From contig NC_083535.1 of the NCBI RefSeq assembly GCF_032362555.1, positions 12,276,001 through 12,340,000 on the forward strand: 64,000 bases of DNA, written 5' to 3'. Numbering within the stretch: position 1 is the first letter of the stretch; every line of letters begins with the position of its first letter. This DNA comes from Amyelois transitella. Its lineage: Eukaryota; Arthropoda; Insecta; Lepidoptera; Pyralidae. The position numbers and the translations under genes are program-made. Below are positions 33,401 to 42,583 of this stretch, piece after piece. The notes beneath the pieces are model-generated. The model did not search any database. It saw only the letters and a program-made list of their open reading frames with translations, and had not been told where the DNA came from.

Positions 33401-35152
33401 TGAAGCTGGGCATCGATCAGTTGAAGAGGGGGGAGATAGTTCCGGTGTCGGACGGCGACGGGGAGCAGTACGTGTTCCTCGAGGTGATCCAGCTGGAAGA
33501 CGGCAGCGAGCAGCAGGTGGCGCTGGTGGCGCCCGATTATATGGAGGAGGAGCAAGGTACCTTTGTACATGGACAATTAAAAAAAAAATTATAAAGTGGC
33601 GTAATTTTTTTTATTTTTTTTTTATTTTGGCATTTTAACTTTTGTTTTTACCTGGTCGTAAGGACACGGTACCCTTCTCCAGATTTAATTGTTTATACGC
33701 AAAATTTCAAGATTAGTTTAGTGGATAATGCGTGGAGAGACAAAAGCAGTCAAACTTACTTAGTAGTTGGGATATTTGCTTTGCCGAAGTCGCAAGTTAG
33801 TGTAACATAGTGGGGGAACACCTTTAATTTTCTTGCGCCAAGCTTATTTCTTTTTATTTTGTGATTGGATCTATTTGTTAGCCAGTGTCACCTCAGACGG
33901 AAGACACAAGTCTGCAATTTTAAGGTTTGCAACAATACATGTTCCTGGAGATCATTAAAATAATATAAACTTTAACCTGAAATTATGCATTTTCTTCCTC
34001 ATTTCCCTCCTGGCTTTAGTCCCGGTTGCAACCTTGTAATTCTTAAGAGGAGCCTGGGTTATATATTTTGACAGTGGATCCTGGATTGAGTGAGTGAGGT
34101 TTGTACACGAAGCGACTCCCATCTGACCTCCTAAAGGGTCTCTTCTCCATCTTCACAGGGTAACCTTACCCATATTGGATCAATCATGATTACACATCCA
34201 ATTGCCCGTATGTGCAGTTTCGCTCAAAATGTTTTCCCTCGCCGTAAGAGCATCGAGTAGTATTCAAACTAATGTACATAGTTCAAAAATAGTCACTGGA
34301 AGCCGAGTTGTATCAAATTCCAAACAAACCAGAAGGCTATTCCAATGCAAATATAGATTTTCAAATAATTCAATTTAATATAATATAAATAAATATATTT
34401 AAATATAGAAAAAACCATTTGTGTCTTCAAAACAAGTAAAAAAATATTGGACAACTAGTTTGAATTGTGTCAAATTGCAAAGAAACTAGAAAGCCAAAAA
34501 AAAGACTTAAAACATAAGTGACAAAATAAACCTAAAGATTAAACAAATAAATTAATAAAAAAAACTTATGACATATGCGTATCATGCATTTTTCACCGGG
34601 CAAACCTTACCTATTCAACCACCTACACTCATTTTGTTATTATGCATTATCACACGGATAAATTTGTTTTTCTAGAAGAGGAAGAAGAAGAAGATGAGGA
34701 AGAACAAGAAGTGAAGGATGTGAAGCAGGTGGTGGTGGCGGCGCGGGCGGCCGAGCGGAACATTAAATTGGAGAAGGATGTTGACACTTGCTTCGGGTTC
34801 GACGTGAGTATGAAATATATGTAAAACTCTGCCGTGTGGTTGCCGACACTAGAATAGGACCACTCACTATCATTCCCTTGGATGTCGCAAACCACAGGCG
34901 ACTAAGGGATATTCTTGCAGGCGATGGGCTAGCAACCTGTCACTAATCGTTATCTAATGTCAATAATTCGAATCACAATTGCACCATTAAGCATGGCCTT
35001 TCAGTCTTTTAAGCCTGTTCTGTCTACCCTGAAAGGAATATAGACGTGATTATATGTATTAGTGCTAGTTTGTTAAATTTATTTTTTCTTTTCAGGAGGA
35101 GGAAGAGCCCGAAGAAGAATTCAATGAGAAAATCGTTCTCCGTCTGGGTTAA
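18500..35152 (+). CDS. CTCF: CTCF insulator/architectural protein, 11 zinc fingers, complete 15-exon gene
   Basis: Exons 18500-18534, 19375-19457, 20113-20252, 20982-21125, 22083-22273, 22806-22975, 23465-23601, 27087-27237, 28122-28288, 29256-29392, 30647-30765, 31388-31512, 33340-33556, 34676-34803 and 35096-35152 all join in phase at GT-AG sites to 2001 nt, 666 aa. Residues 1-187 are an acidic N-terminal region. Eleven C2H2 fingers span about 188-501. Diagnostic CTCF features include TSGELVRH followed by RYKHTHEKP in finger 3, the [11 protein letters not shown] start of finger 4, [18 protein letters not shown] in finger 5, and RQKQLL in finger 10. A glutamate-rich C-terminus (502-666) follows. 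CTCF binds DNA through these fingers and organises insulators and chromatin loops in the nucleus. Exon 1 adds only [12 protein letters not shown]; an alternative start at the ATG at 19376 would give 654 aa. All finger cysteines and histidines are intact. Identity is from family recognition. Confidence 0.95.
22292..22494 (-). mobile_element. SINE, family G
   Basis: Reverse copy: TAGTCCCGGTTGCATCCTCA at the left, CATGGTTACACATCCAGTTT at the right. It lies 18 bp downstream of the CTCF exon 5 donor. The full-length member with a tRNA-like head is at 27345-27680. Confidence 0.65.
22496..22758 (-). repeat. Family A repeat, near full length, 47 bp before CTCF exon 6
   Basis: Complete from the ATAC tail to CCGGGAACCACACGGCA. 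Together with the family G SINE it fills almost all of CTCF intron 5, leaving 47 bp that include the branch/acceptor region before 22806. Confidence 0.8.
23603..23735 (+). repeat. Two-copy direct repeat (about 64 bp) at the start of CTCF intron 7
   Basis: The segment TTATTTACTTTTTAGTTGTA to AGAACGGCCCT recurs immediately (second unit about 23668-23735) with about 80 percent identity by eye. It starts 2 bp after the exon 7 donor. Confidence 0.6.
24530..25960 (+). pseudogene. Degenerate SWIM-zinc-finger / YqaJ-like nuclease gene
   Basis: Exon-like blocks with GT-AG-like breaks occur at about 24545-24629, 24732-24912, 25012-25224, 25385-25558 and 25668-25905. The first two carry the halves of a SWIM zinc finger ([11 protein letters not shown], then GCKHAAALL) followed by [10 protein letters not shown]. 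Blocks three and four give [10 protein letters not shown] and [16 protein letters not shown]. The last has the YqaJ PD-(D/E)xK signature, GATPDGL then IEVKYP. Frameshifts (within the second block) and stops (after LSSL, and soon after 24987) rule out a working protein. Proteins with this SWIM plus YqaJ layout are common in lepidopteran genomes, usually uncharacterised. YqaJ is a lambda-exonuclease-fold nuclease domain; whether it served transposition is inference. Confidence 0.75.
26045..26232 (-). pseudogene. Possible THAP-like N-terminal fragment, minus strand
   Basis: From an ATG near 26220 the minus strand reads [12 protein letters not shown] and then a stop. In another frame shortly after comes CFVPMCPS followed by HFLIPQ, which resembles the CxxPxC start and the FxxVP element of THAP DNA-binding domains. 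The fragment is too short and frameshifted for a firm call. It faces the YqaJ gene, and the hAT MITE sits just upstream of it. Confidence 0.3.
26279..26784. mobile_element. hAT-type MITE with 8-bp target duplication
   Basis: The termini CAGTGTTTCCAC (26279) and GTGGAAACACTG (to 26784) are inverted repeats of hAT character. The flanking octamers TAATCAAC at 26271-26278 and 26785-26792 are identical, the 8-bp target duplication expected of hAT. About 240 bp of its 506 bp is a family B SINE inserted later. No transposase remains. Confidence 0.93.
26424..26664 (-). mobile_element. tRNA-derived SINE, family B, nested in the hAT MITE
   Basis: Full-length copy with an intact B box on the minus strand and tRNA-like head ending at about 26664 (GGCCTCTTTGGCGCAGCGGT, one change in the A-box region). 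It interrupts the C/T-rich interior of the hAT element. Confidence 0.85.
27345..27680 (+). mobile_element. SINE, family G, apparently full length
   Basis: The head at 27345-27425 is tRNA-like, with GGTTCAAATCCTAGC as the B box. The body has AATGCTAACCGATGCTCTTA, CAACTGGATGTGTAACCATG and, at the end, GTAACCAGGACTAACGCC. It begins about 105 bp after the CTCF exon 8 donor. Confidence 0.7.
27788..28052 (-). repeat. Family A repeat, near full length, in CTCF intron 8
   Basis: Complete from the ATAC tail to GCCGGGAACCACCTGGCA; ends 70 bp before exon 9. Confidence 0.8.
28560..28740 (+). repeat. Family A repeat, head-truncated
   Basis: Begins at GGAGGCGACTAAGGGATATG and keeps the tail, ending in a TATG microsatellite. 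Confidence 0.7.
28973..29213. mobile_element. MITE with near-perfect 32-bp terminal inverted repeats
   Basis: The ends at 28973-29004 (CTGCCCTGGTATAACTAAAA...) and 29182-29213 are reverse complements with a single mismatch. ATTT flanks both sides (28969-28972 and 29214-29217), a possible 4-bp target duplication. The 241-bp element has no ORF and stops 42 bp before CTCF exon 10. Confidence 0.88.
29408..29657 (+). mobile_element. Lep1-like Helitron, family F, 15 bp after the CTCF exon 10 donor
   Basis: Starts TCTATACTAATATTATAAAG after A at 29407 and ends GGGCACAGCTAG before T at 29658. Only GTGGGTTACTTCGAA separates it from exon 10. Confidence 0.85.
29672..29952 (+). repeat. Interspersed repeat, family C
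   Basis: Shares GGTATCACTTGTTGACGTC, AAGCGGCGGAACAAACTACA and ATCATGGACGAATGC with 45727-45990 and 57853-58105. Probably the 3' part of a LINE; class not established. Confidence 0.65.
29985..30078 (-). repeat. Family A repeat, tail fragment
   Basis: Short copy joined at its right to a family G fragment (30130-30262), also in CTCF intron 10. Confidence 0.6.
30304..30485 (-). mobile_element. Helitron family H, truncated
   Basis: Retains the CTAG end with the CGCGACTTCGTCCGCG hairpin and the body through AGTAACAAACATCCATAC, but lacks the TC terminus seen at 6293. Confidence 0.7.
30945..31366 (+). mobile_element. Helitron, family J, split by a family D insertion
   Basis: Begins TCATATATATAAAATTCTCG after A at 30944 and ends GGGATGGCTAG before T at 31367. 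The interior is interrupted at 31166 by a 180-bp LINE tail. It ends 21 bp before CTCF exon 12. Intact relatives: 42360-42583 and 54880-55116. Confidence 0.8.
31167..31346 (-). mobile_element. 5'-truncated LINE tail, family D, with 14-bp target duplication
   Basis: AACGTTTGCGGGAT occurs on both sides (31153-31166 and 31347-31360). On the minus strand the insert reads through GTCAGGTCAAAAGTACCC to a C-terminal frame with [16 protein letters not shown] in the intact copies, then a TATG-type tail. This is target-primed retrotransposition of a truncated LINE. Confidence 0.88.
31553..31668 (-). repeat. Family A repeat, tail fragment in CTCF intron 12
   Basis: Begins 40 bp after the exon 12 donor; only the first 115 bp of the tail side is kept. 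Confidence 0.6.
31680..33339 (+). other. CTCF intron 12, remaining part
   Basis: AT-rich sequence of about 1.6 kb. I see no exon, repeat family shared with the window, or RNA gene in it. Confidence 0.5.
34008..34275 (-). mobile_element. SINE, family G, in CTCF intron 13
   Basis: Reverse copy from CCTGGCTTTAGTCCCGGTTG to TCGCCGTAAGAGCATCGAGT; most of the body is present. Confidence 0.7.
34830..35062 (+). repeat. Family A repeat filling CTCF intron 14
   Basis: Runs from GCCGTGTGGTTGCCGACACT to GACGTGATTATATGTATT. It begins 27 bp after exon 14 and ends 33 bp before exon 15, so it makes up most of the intron. Confidence 0.78.
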
Positions 35153-35670
35153 AATTAGTTGGTACTTTTTCGCAGCATGAACTGGCAACACCGCCAATCG
35201 AACGTGGATGTCCTCTTTTCAATTTGAATTTCGATCTGTCATTGTTTAGTCCAATCACGCAATAGCCGTTGTGGGTTCCAGTTTTGAATGGACTGTGAAA
35301 AAACGAATAACATTTTTGTTACTGTATGTAGACGTTGAAATATTTTTTTATCGTCCATTATCAGTTCAATATAAAACATGCACTGTAAAAACACGGGCTA
35401 AGGGCTTGAACTGATAAACTGCATAGGACACGTGAGATGACATTTTGCGAATACTGAAACAAGTACATAAATACATATATACAAGATATAAAGGTTATGG
35501 CGTCACAACCATCTGTATAGTCTTATAAACAATATAAGATTTAATATAATATATATGTATCATATATACCTATAGTCTTATTGTTCCAAAATATTGTATG
35601 AAATTATATAAATCAAGATTTTTATGTAAAATCTGACATTATAATAAATTATCATGAAAAATAATTATGT
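35153..35670 (+). other. CTCF 3' UTR
   Basis: AT-rich sequence after the TAA at 35150-35152. An AATAAA signal at 35643-35648 is a plausible polyadenylation site about 500 bases after the stop. No repeat lies within it. Confidence 0.55.
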
Positions 35671-36480
35671 TGACACATATATTCTATTGAAACTTAAGAA
35701 TTGAGGAAAGATTTTTCTTCTTAGTATGTATTTCTATTGTATTATGTTCTGTTTTGGTGTCTGGCACGATACCATCTTCGGAAAAGGACGAATACATAAC
35801 ATACAGTCGTATGAAAAGTTACTGCATACTGCATGCATGCATGGCACTATGATGCCGTAATATAGGTAAAATTGCGGTAAATTTGGGTAGGTTGATGTGT
35901 TGTTGAGTGTACAACGTACAGTGTGTAAGAATATTTGTGACGTCATATGCCACGTCACTTCTTTATTTTGACGGCTCTTTGGGTTTACATCCCTTGGGTC
36001 TTGATTGTAAGGGAACATTTGATTTGACATTGATCATCATCAGATGCCCTGTATCTTGTGACATTTTTAACATATATATATCATAACATGACATCTTTGG
36101 CTTCTTTTTTATGTATAAAACCGGAACCCCACATTGTTTAAATAGTAATTTAATGTTCCTCAATAAAATAATAAAAGTGGCAATTTGTGACATAACCCGT
36201 ATAAATTTGACATTCCGCCAATGATGCTACAATCATAATTATGTAATATTTTTATCGTTGTAAAAAAAAAACTTATGTATAAATAAGCATGAATGCTGAC
36301 ATGATCATTATTACAAGCGGGTACCTGTTATTTTCGATTGTTTCCGATTAGACGCACCACAATTAGTAGTACCATTGAGTAACACTGCTACTCATTAAGA
36401 CAGTCGGTGGTTGAATCTGCAAGGTTAAAATACGTATGGCGTAAATAATACAGGTTGGCCATCCCTTTTTTCATTTATTC
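35671..36480. other. AT-rich intergenic, no gene seen
   Basis: The minus-strand frames here (98 and 76 codons) show no domain or coding composition. No repeat family recognised. Confidence 0.5.
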
Positions 36481-36640
36481 ATTCATTTTCGAAGTTACTT
36501 ACTCATAAGTTTGAATACTGTGAGGGAAAAACATCGTGAGGAAACCTGCACATTCAGAAAACTGGATGTGTAACCATGATCGATCCAATATGCATTAGGT
36601 TTTCTTGCAAAGGTTGCGTTCTCGATCCACACGCGGGAAG
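36481..36640 (+). mobile_element. SINE, family G, 3'-truncated
   Basis: Keeps AAACATCGTGAGGAAACCTG and CAACTGGATGTGTAACC-like blocks, then ends shortly before the hairpin at 36661. Confidence 0.6.
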
Positions 36641-36660
36641 TATAGGTTAAATTCCCCCCT

Positions 36661-36722
36661 AAGTCAGCCGGACTAAGGTCTCCCCAAAACATTTTATGGG
36701 GAGACCTTAGTCCGGCTGACTT
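36661..36722. repeat. Perfect 25-bp hairpin with 12-base loop
   Basis: Arms 36661-36685 (starting AAGTCAGCCGGACTAAGG) and 36698-36722 are exact reverse complements; the loop AAAACATTTTAT is itself partly self-complementary. It is GC-rich relative to its surroundings and lies at the broken end of a family G SINE, in the position where CAGACGGGAGTCGCTTC would be expected. Confidence 0.88.
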
Positions 36723-37624
36723 TCATGGGTTGTTAAGGTAGCAGTGTTGCTTATCGTTGCAATACTATTTTACGTCGAGTAATAGTATTATTACTAATCG
36801 TTGTGTGTCTGATTGGTAAAGTATATTTCTCTTCCAATCGCGGAATGATAACTTTTGTCACTATGTACAGAAATAGTAAATATTATTTTAAGATTTACAA
36901 CGTAATGTGTAGTTATATTTTCTAATATATAAAAAAAAAACACTTAATTTTGTTGTGAACAAGACACTTGATTAGTAATAAGTATCTAATTTCTCGCCAG
37001 ATGGATGTGTAACTATAGAATTATCGTCTGGCACACGTTGATTTTTATATGACTATGTATCATCATTTATTATGTTATTTGATAGGTTGTTGAATCCGGA
37101 AATGAGCTAGTTGACTCTAAATTTTCCTATATTTAATTAATATTTCCTATCGTATTAATAATCTCAGGAAATCAAAATCAATTTTTATAATTAATAGCGC
37201 GAGATTAATCTAGGAACCCCATTTTAAAAATATTTTTTCATGTTTAATTTGATATGTCAAAAAACGCCGTCGTCCATGATTCGATGCTACTTATTGTAAA
37301 TAAGATAATCTCATGGACAGAATTTAAAAAGAGTTTGTAGGTAACAGTAGCCTCTTTTTACTACGCTTTTATTAGCTTGGGTTGTATGTATGTATGTATT
37401 TAACGGAATCTTTGAGCTTAATTTTCACTGGTTTCTAATTTACAAATGCCAGTACAGTGTCCTACTTCAAATGAAGCTCGGGGAATATTTATTTATAACA
37501 ACTATAGTAAACAATATTTTTCATGATTTTATCTTCAAACTTTATGAGAGTTAACAATGACGTCAGAGCACAGTTAAGACTAACATGGCGGACAGAGAAT
37601 TCGATTTGTTCCGTTTTTGAAAAG
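36723..37624. other. AT-rich intergenic, no gene seen
   Basis: Between the hairpin and the mariner. Contains a short TATG microsatellite at about 37385-37400 and nothing else that I can support. Confidence 0.5.
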
Positions 37625-38970
37625 TACTACTCTGTCAAGAAAGTAGCAGGAAAAGATCAATAATACACAAACTGTTTGTTATTCATCCAAATTTATTTTA
37701 TCACCTTCAAAATATGCTCCTTTAAAAACGATACACTTACGCCAACGAATAATCCAATCATCAAAACATTTTTTAAACGCTGTTTCCGGAATTGAGGTCA
37801 GTTCTCGCCGCGAATTCTCTTTTATGTCTTCTACCGATTGAAAACGGGTGCCACGAAGTGGTAATTTGAGTTTAGGAAAAAGAAAAAAGTCGGCTGGAGC
37901 CATATCTGGTGAATATGGTGGTTGCTCGATGGTATTTGTTGAGTGTTTGGTTAAAAATTCGTTCACAATGATGGCCTTGTGCGAAGGTGCATTATCATGG
38001 TGCAAAATCCAAGAATTTTCTTTCCACAAATCTGGCCTTTTTCGTCGGATTTGCTCTCTTAAACGCCGCATAACACTCAAATAATATTCCTTATTTACCG
38101 TTTGACCTTCCGGCAAGAATTCCGAGTGCACAACACCGCGATAGTCAAAGAAAACAGTCAACATGACTTTGACTTTTGAACGACTTTGGCGTGGTTTTTT
38201 CGGTTTCGGTTCAGTTGGAAGGCGCCACTCCGAAGCTTGTTGACTAGTTTGCATGTCAAACTCGTAAACCCACGTCTCGTCACCAGTAACAATGCGTTTC
38301 ATGAATGTTGGGTCGGAATTGACTCGTTCTAGCATGTAAATAAATAAATAAATAAATAAACAGCGACTCTCATGCGATTGAGTTTTTGAAAAAAAATTCA
38401 GGTCTTTTGGGACTAGCCGAGCGGCAACATGTTTCATACCCAAATTATTAGTTAAAATGGTACGGATCGACTCGTGAGATACAGAAAATTCGGTGGCTAT
38501 CTCTCTCAAAGTTGAATGAGGATTTTCAGTCACTATTTCCTTCACTTTTGCGATGTTAACTTCAGTTGCAGACGTTGATGGCCTACCAGAGCGAGGCAAA
38601 TCTTCCATCACATCTCGACCGCTTTTGAACGCTTTGTACCACTCATAAGCACGAGTTTTTGATAAAGTCGATTCACCGTAAGCCTTCTGTAACATTTTCA
38701 GTGACTCCGAACACGATATTCCATTGGCAATGCAAAATTTAAGACAAACTCTTTGTTCGATGTTTTTATCCATTATGAAATTAGCAATACACACTAGATA
38801 TGATATAACTAAAAATAGCACTGTATTTAATGTAAACAACAGATGCAACTCAAACTCCGCGCCAAAATGGAAAACAGTTGTGCCAATCTAATAACAACAA
38901 AAAAAACAAAAATTTGAATTTGGAACCATAAATAAATAATCCATTCCCGATACTTTTCTGACTGAATGTA
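37625..38970 (-). mobile_element. mariner transposon with uninterrupted transposase
   Basis: About 1.35 kb, the usual mariner size. The right terminus (TACTTTTCTGACTGAATG then TA at 38969-38970) pairs imperfectly with the left end CTACTCTGTCAAGAAAGTAGC at about 37627, with TA outside it. A second copy of the right half starts the window. Confidence 0.88.
37679..38773 (-). CDS. mariner transposase (DD34D), frame intact
   Basis: The start is the ATG at 38773 (MDKNIEQR), giving 364 aa against about 345 for typical mariners; a longer frame upstream only begins at a TTG. The N-terminal part holds paired helix-turn-helix motifs, with the linker SGRPSTS between them. The catalytic triad is visible: TGDETWV, HHDNAPSH and, 34 residues after the second Asp, the Asp of PADFFLF, i.e. 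DD34D. The enzyme cuts and pastes the element at TA sites in the nucleus. Oddly, the linker before LERVNSDPTF reads LFIYLFIYM, encoded by a TTTA microsatellite (38336-38360 on the plus strand), replacing about 14 residues that are charged in relatives. This probably impairs the protein although the frame stays open. Confidence 0.95.
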   Translation of the reverse strand: MDKNIEQRVCLKFCIANGISCSESLKMLQKAYGESTLSKTRAYEWYKAFKSGRDVMEDLPRSGRPSTSATEVNIAKVKEIVTENPHSTLREIATEFSVSHESIRTILTNNLGMKHVAARLVPKDLNFFSKTQSHESRCLFIYLFIYMLERVNSDPTFMKRIVTGDETWVYEFDMQTSQQASEWRLPTEPKPKKPRQSRSKVKVMLTVFFDYRGVVHSEFLPEGQTVNKEYYLSVMRRLREQIRRKRPDLWKENSWILHHDNAPSHKAIIVNEFLTKHSTNTIEQPPYSPDMAPADFFLFPKLKLPLRGTRFQSVEDIKENSRRELTSIPETAFKKCFDDWIIRWRKCIVFKGAYFEGDKINLDE

Positions 38971-40090
38971 TGATTTTAAATTAATTTTTGAGACTTTATA
39001 GATATTCAAAATGTAATTAAGTATATATTTTTTGGAAAAAATGAGTCATCTAGCCTATTGTGGGATAAGGAACGGGACGAATAAATTAAGAATTATAAGC
39101 CTGTCCGCGTCTCTATTAGGATTATAATTCTATCTGCGGCCCTGAATTAAATAAAACAAACGGGGTGAGCTAAATAAAACCATTTAATAAAGATACAATT
39201 TTCAAACATTTGACATTCATTTGGCAAATTATACGTTTCGCCCAAAAATAAAATGGGGCCGTGGATATATGTACAATTTACTTTTTGTACCACTTTTTCA
39301 TTAATAGACACATTGCACATATAAATAGAACTAGATTATTATATTGCGCACGTAATAGTGCGCGGTAGTCATGACATCGCTTATGGAAATATGTAATACA
39401 AATTTAATTGTTTGTTGTATAGTTGTTTAGTGTATAAGATAGGCCAAGATGCAAGTTGCAACAATTGTAAACTTAATTCATCGATGAAATAAATCGATTC
39501 AACAAGGCTGGGTTGTTTTTTTTACTCGCATTTTGTAAAGGATTAAGTAAAACACATTTAAAATCTATAATATATATAATGACACAAATACATATGTATG
39601 GAAATGACATATTAAATACATATTGGATTATATCATAGGCACTGCAAACCAGTAATTATGTAAGTAGATGAAAATACATTAATAAAGTGTGTCATTATAA
39701 CATTTTTTTTTATATTAGGTACATAGACTAGAAGCCTAAAACAATTAAATAGAAACGAAGAACAAATAACAAAACACGCTTTAAGAATCATTATCAAAAT
39801 CAGCTTGCCGGTACCTTTTGTCTTTACTATGTAGGTAACTTATCAACTTGCTGTTGCTAAGTCGTTACGTGCTTTTGAGGTCCAGAATCATAGCGCTATG
39901 CAGACTGTCCGCATTTCAACGGCAAATTGCAATTCGTATACAGTCACACGACTACACGCCGAATACAATTTAACTGTATGACTGCGAGGTAGGTTTGCAT
40001 GTCCACTGAACGGGAATTATCCGTTGGATGATAACTGAAATGCCGTCCGTCTTGTTAGAGCCTATAATCACGTTCCAGCCTTAGCCTCCA
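38971..40090. other. AT-rich intergenic, no gene seen
   Basis: No coding exon. At about 39909-39927 and 40042-40062 there are similar inverted blocks around GCATTTCA, possibly a decayed MITE; not strong enough to call. Confidence 0.4.
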
Positions 40091-40093
40091 TAG

Positions 40094-40203
40094 TATGGAT
40101 ACGCGCGACGACCTTTTTTATCGCGCGCAAAACTATCGCTTTTTCGCTTTTTATTATGACGTGATACGGGACAGCGATAGTTTTCCGCGCGATCGTGTCT
40201 TAC
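40094..40203. repeat. Fold-back element, family K, copy 2
   Basis: Arms around ACGCGCGACGACC and AACTATCGCT fold onto GACAGCGATAGTTTTCCGCG across the centre GCTTTTTATTATGACGTGAT; shorter than copy 1. Confidence 0.7.
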
Positions 40204-40844
40204 AAGAAGGAAAGGAGTTTGTAGTCAGGTTATGTTTCAAATTCTTCAATTGTTATATAAGCAATAAATTAAAAAAATTAAGCCACTAGCCATGAACGTG
40301 TATTACGTAAGCGATGCTAATCTTATCTCGTTTTTTGCGTAAGTTATAAAAATTTGATACAAATACATATATTCATGGGATGAATAGTGGAAGCCAGTCC
40401 TTACTAGGTATGGCTCTCTGCGAAATAGTTGCAGGTGCATACTTCTAAAATTGCTTTTTATCAAAACATAGGTACCACGCGGTTTTTTTAAATATTACAG
40501 CATAAAATACCATTGGTATATCGCAAATGGTATATGCAATGTATTTTACATAATAATAATAGATAATTAAAACAAAATTGATCATAAATACATGTCTGAA
40601 AAATATAACAATATGAAAATGCGTTATTTTATACAATCTATTAAACTACTGCAAATATTAAAATCTCACTATTCGTTTCTTTATTCCACCTATATTTTAA
40701 GTCTACAGTGTATATCTATCTATGCACTCGTAATTAAAGTATTATCAAATATTCTTCTCATCATTCTGAGATCAATTCATATTGGTGCACTTGTCTTAAT
40801 GTAGACATTGTGGTACAGTACCACCACTTTAATAAGTTACACCG

Positions 40845-41175
40845 ATGTACCTGCGCAGAAATCAATTTTTGTCATGGCGCGAAAATATCTGCGCCAATCA
40901 CAGTGCGCCATTTGAACGCGGGATCAAAACCGTTCTCTATAGGCTAATTGCGTATGCGCCATGTCTGGAGTTCGCAGGAGCGCCACGCCGTCGCGGCGTC
41001 GCGGTAGGTGTACAACGAGCGAGATACACGACTCTTGTTTTGGGATTTCAAATCCTATGTAGTAGCAATAAGTTCGTTATTTCCCTAAAGTTTTCATTCG
41101 GCCAGATTCGGCGGTCGGTTGTACTATTCTGCGCCGTCGAACAATGCCGATGTAACTTAAAAAAGTGGTAGACCT
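40845..41175. promoter_or_regulatory. Unexplained GC/CpG-rich island
   Basis: GC-rich sequence with repeated GCGCC/GCGCG motifs (CATGGCGCGAAAATATCTGC has an E2F-like GGCGCGAAA) and a CCGTCGCGGCGTCGCGG stretch, in AT-rich intergenic DNA. A 108-codon frame crosses it without recognisable domains. It could be a promoter or non-coding first exon; no linked gene was found. Confidence 0.3.
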
Positions 41176-42110
41176 GTACCGGTACTGACATGATCAGAAA
41201 CCGAGTACCCAGGTCTAGGACAGCCTTTGGTACTGGTCACCGTCTCATTACAAGTGATCGAAACGCACGCTGAAATTAGGCCTTAGTTTCTTGACGAGAA
41301 CAAAAATTAGTGCTCGTTATAGTCTTGAAATCTAAATCTAAGAAATATTTGTAAGTTACATAGTTAAGAGTCGACTATATGCTCAAGTTTTCATAAAAAT
41401 AAACACTTTTAATCGACACTTTATATACCACACCAACTTAAACTTGTTTTCTTTAGCGAGTATATTTTGATGAAAAAATAATTTGCAAATGAATACGAGA
41501 TTTGAGCATACAGGAAAGTCTTATCTTGTGGTTATTTTCTTATATTTATAAACTTATAAGTCATACCCTAGTTCAAATATAAGTCACACGAAGATTACAT
41601 TTACTCTTATTGCTGCTTAACTACAAAAAAATTCTACCTGCTAAAAAAATTATAGGAAAATATTTCCTCTTCAAAAATATTCGTCTTAATTTATGAAATT
41701 GTCCTATAATATTTTTTACAATGAAATTGAGGACCAAGCGGACGCACTGACTTAGTGAAATTACTGCCATTATTACACTAAATATATACAATATGAAAAT
41801 AACATTATTATAGGTATAATATTAAAATTACATTTTATCAATTCACTGGTTGCAATTGGTCTTAACATCGTCGATTACTTATTTCGATTATATTTTGTAC
41901 TGAATAGCAGTGACGGATATAATAAGTAATATATATAATAAAAAAAATTTGTTATAATTTTCCACTTTACATTATTTAAAACACAAGCTGTCGTATCCAA
42001 GTATCGAGAAATTTAATTCTATTTTTATATTTTCTAAATAAGTAAATATATATATGTATATACAAGGGTCGATTCACAAACGTCGTCAAAAAGACTCATT
42101 ATCTCTCTTT
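41176..42110. other. AT-rich intergenic, no gene seen
   Basis: No exon or shared repeat. A TATATATATGTATATA run is near 42046-42062. Confidence 0.5.
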
Positions 42111-42113
42111 CTA

Positions 42114-42257
42114 TAGGGTGTGTGGTAAATAGCGGTACTTATTGAAAGGGGGCACTCAGTATCGTTATTCTCGTTCCAAATAAAGAAGAAAATAAAGTTT
42201 TATAAAGTTAAGCGTACTATGCCCTTAAATATGTAACGCGATTTACCAGACACCCTG
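42114..42257. mobile_element. Small MITE, inverted ends AGGGTGT..TGGTAAAT
   Basis: Left end TAGGGTGTGTGGTAAATAGCG (42114) and right end CGCGATTTACCAGACACCCTG (to 42256) are inverted repeats with few mismatches. The outer AGGGTG resembles the ends of family E, suggesting a related transposase. About 144 bp. Confidence 0.7.
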
Positions 42258-42359
42258 TATGTTTTAAAGCCATTAGGCTTTACCAACGAGAACGAACTGA
42301 ATATATTTTAGCTATAAAAAAACTACTGTACTCTATATCTACGATAATAGTATAGTAAA

Positions 42360-42583
42360 CTAGCAAATGTTGTTTTGCCATATAAATAATGTTTACCTAA
42401 GTAATTTCTAGTACAAAAAAATGTTAAGGGTGGACAACCCTTATCACCAAGGGGTATGAAAAATAGATGTTGGCCGATTCTCAGACCTACTCAATATGCT
42501 CACAAAATCTCATGAGAATCGGTCAAGCCGTTTTGGAGGAGTACGGGAACGAACATTGTGACACGAGAATTTTATATATAAGA
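42360..42583 (-). mobile_element. Helitron, family J, complete
   Basis: On the minus strand, TCTTATATATAAAATTCTCG after a host A, ending CTAG before a host T. It contains CTGAGAATCGGCCAACATCT, as in the 30945 copy. 224 bp, no ORF. Confidence 0.82.

Noticed and set aside
37848-38084. Plus-strand ORF of 78 codons
   Set aside because: Antisense shadow of the mariner transposase.
39905-40065. Further MITE with GCATTTCA-type inverted ends
   Set aside because: The inverted similarity covers fewer than 15 bases with gaps and no flanking duplication.
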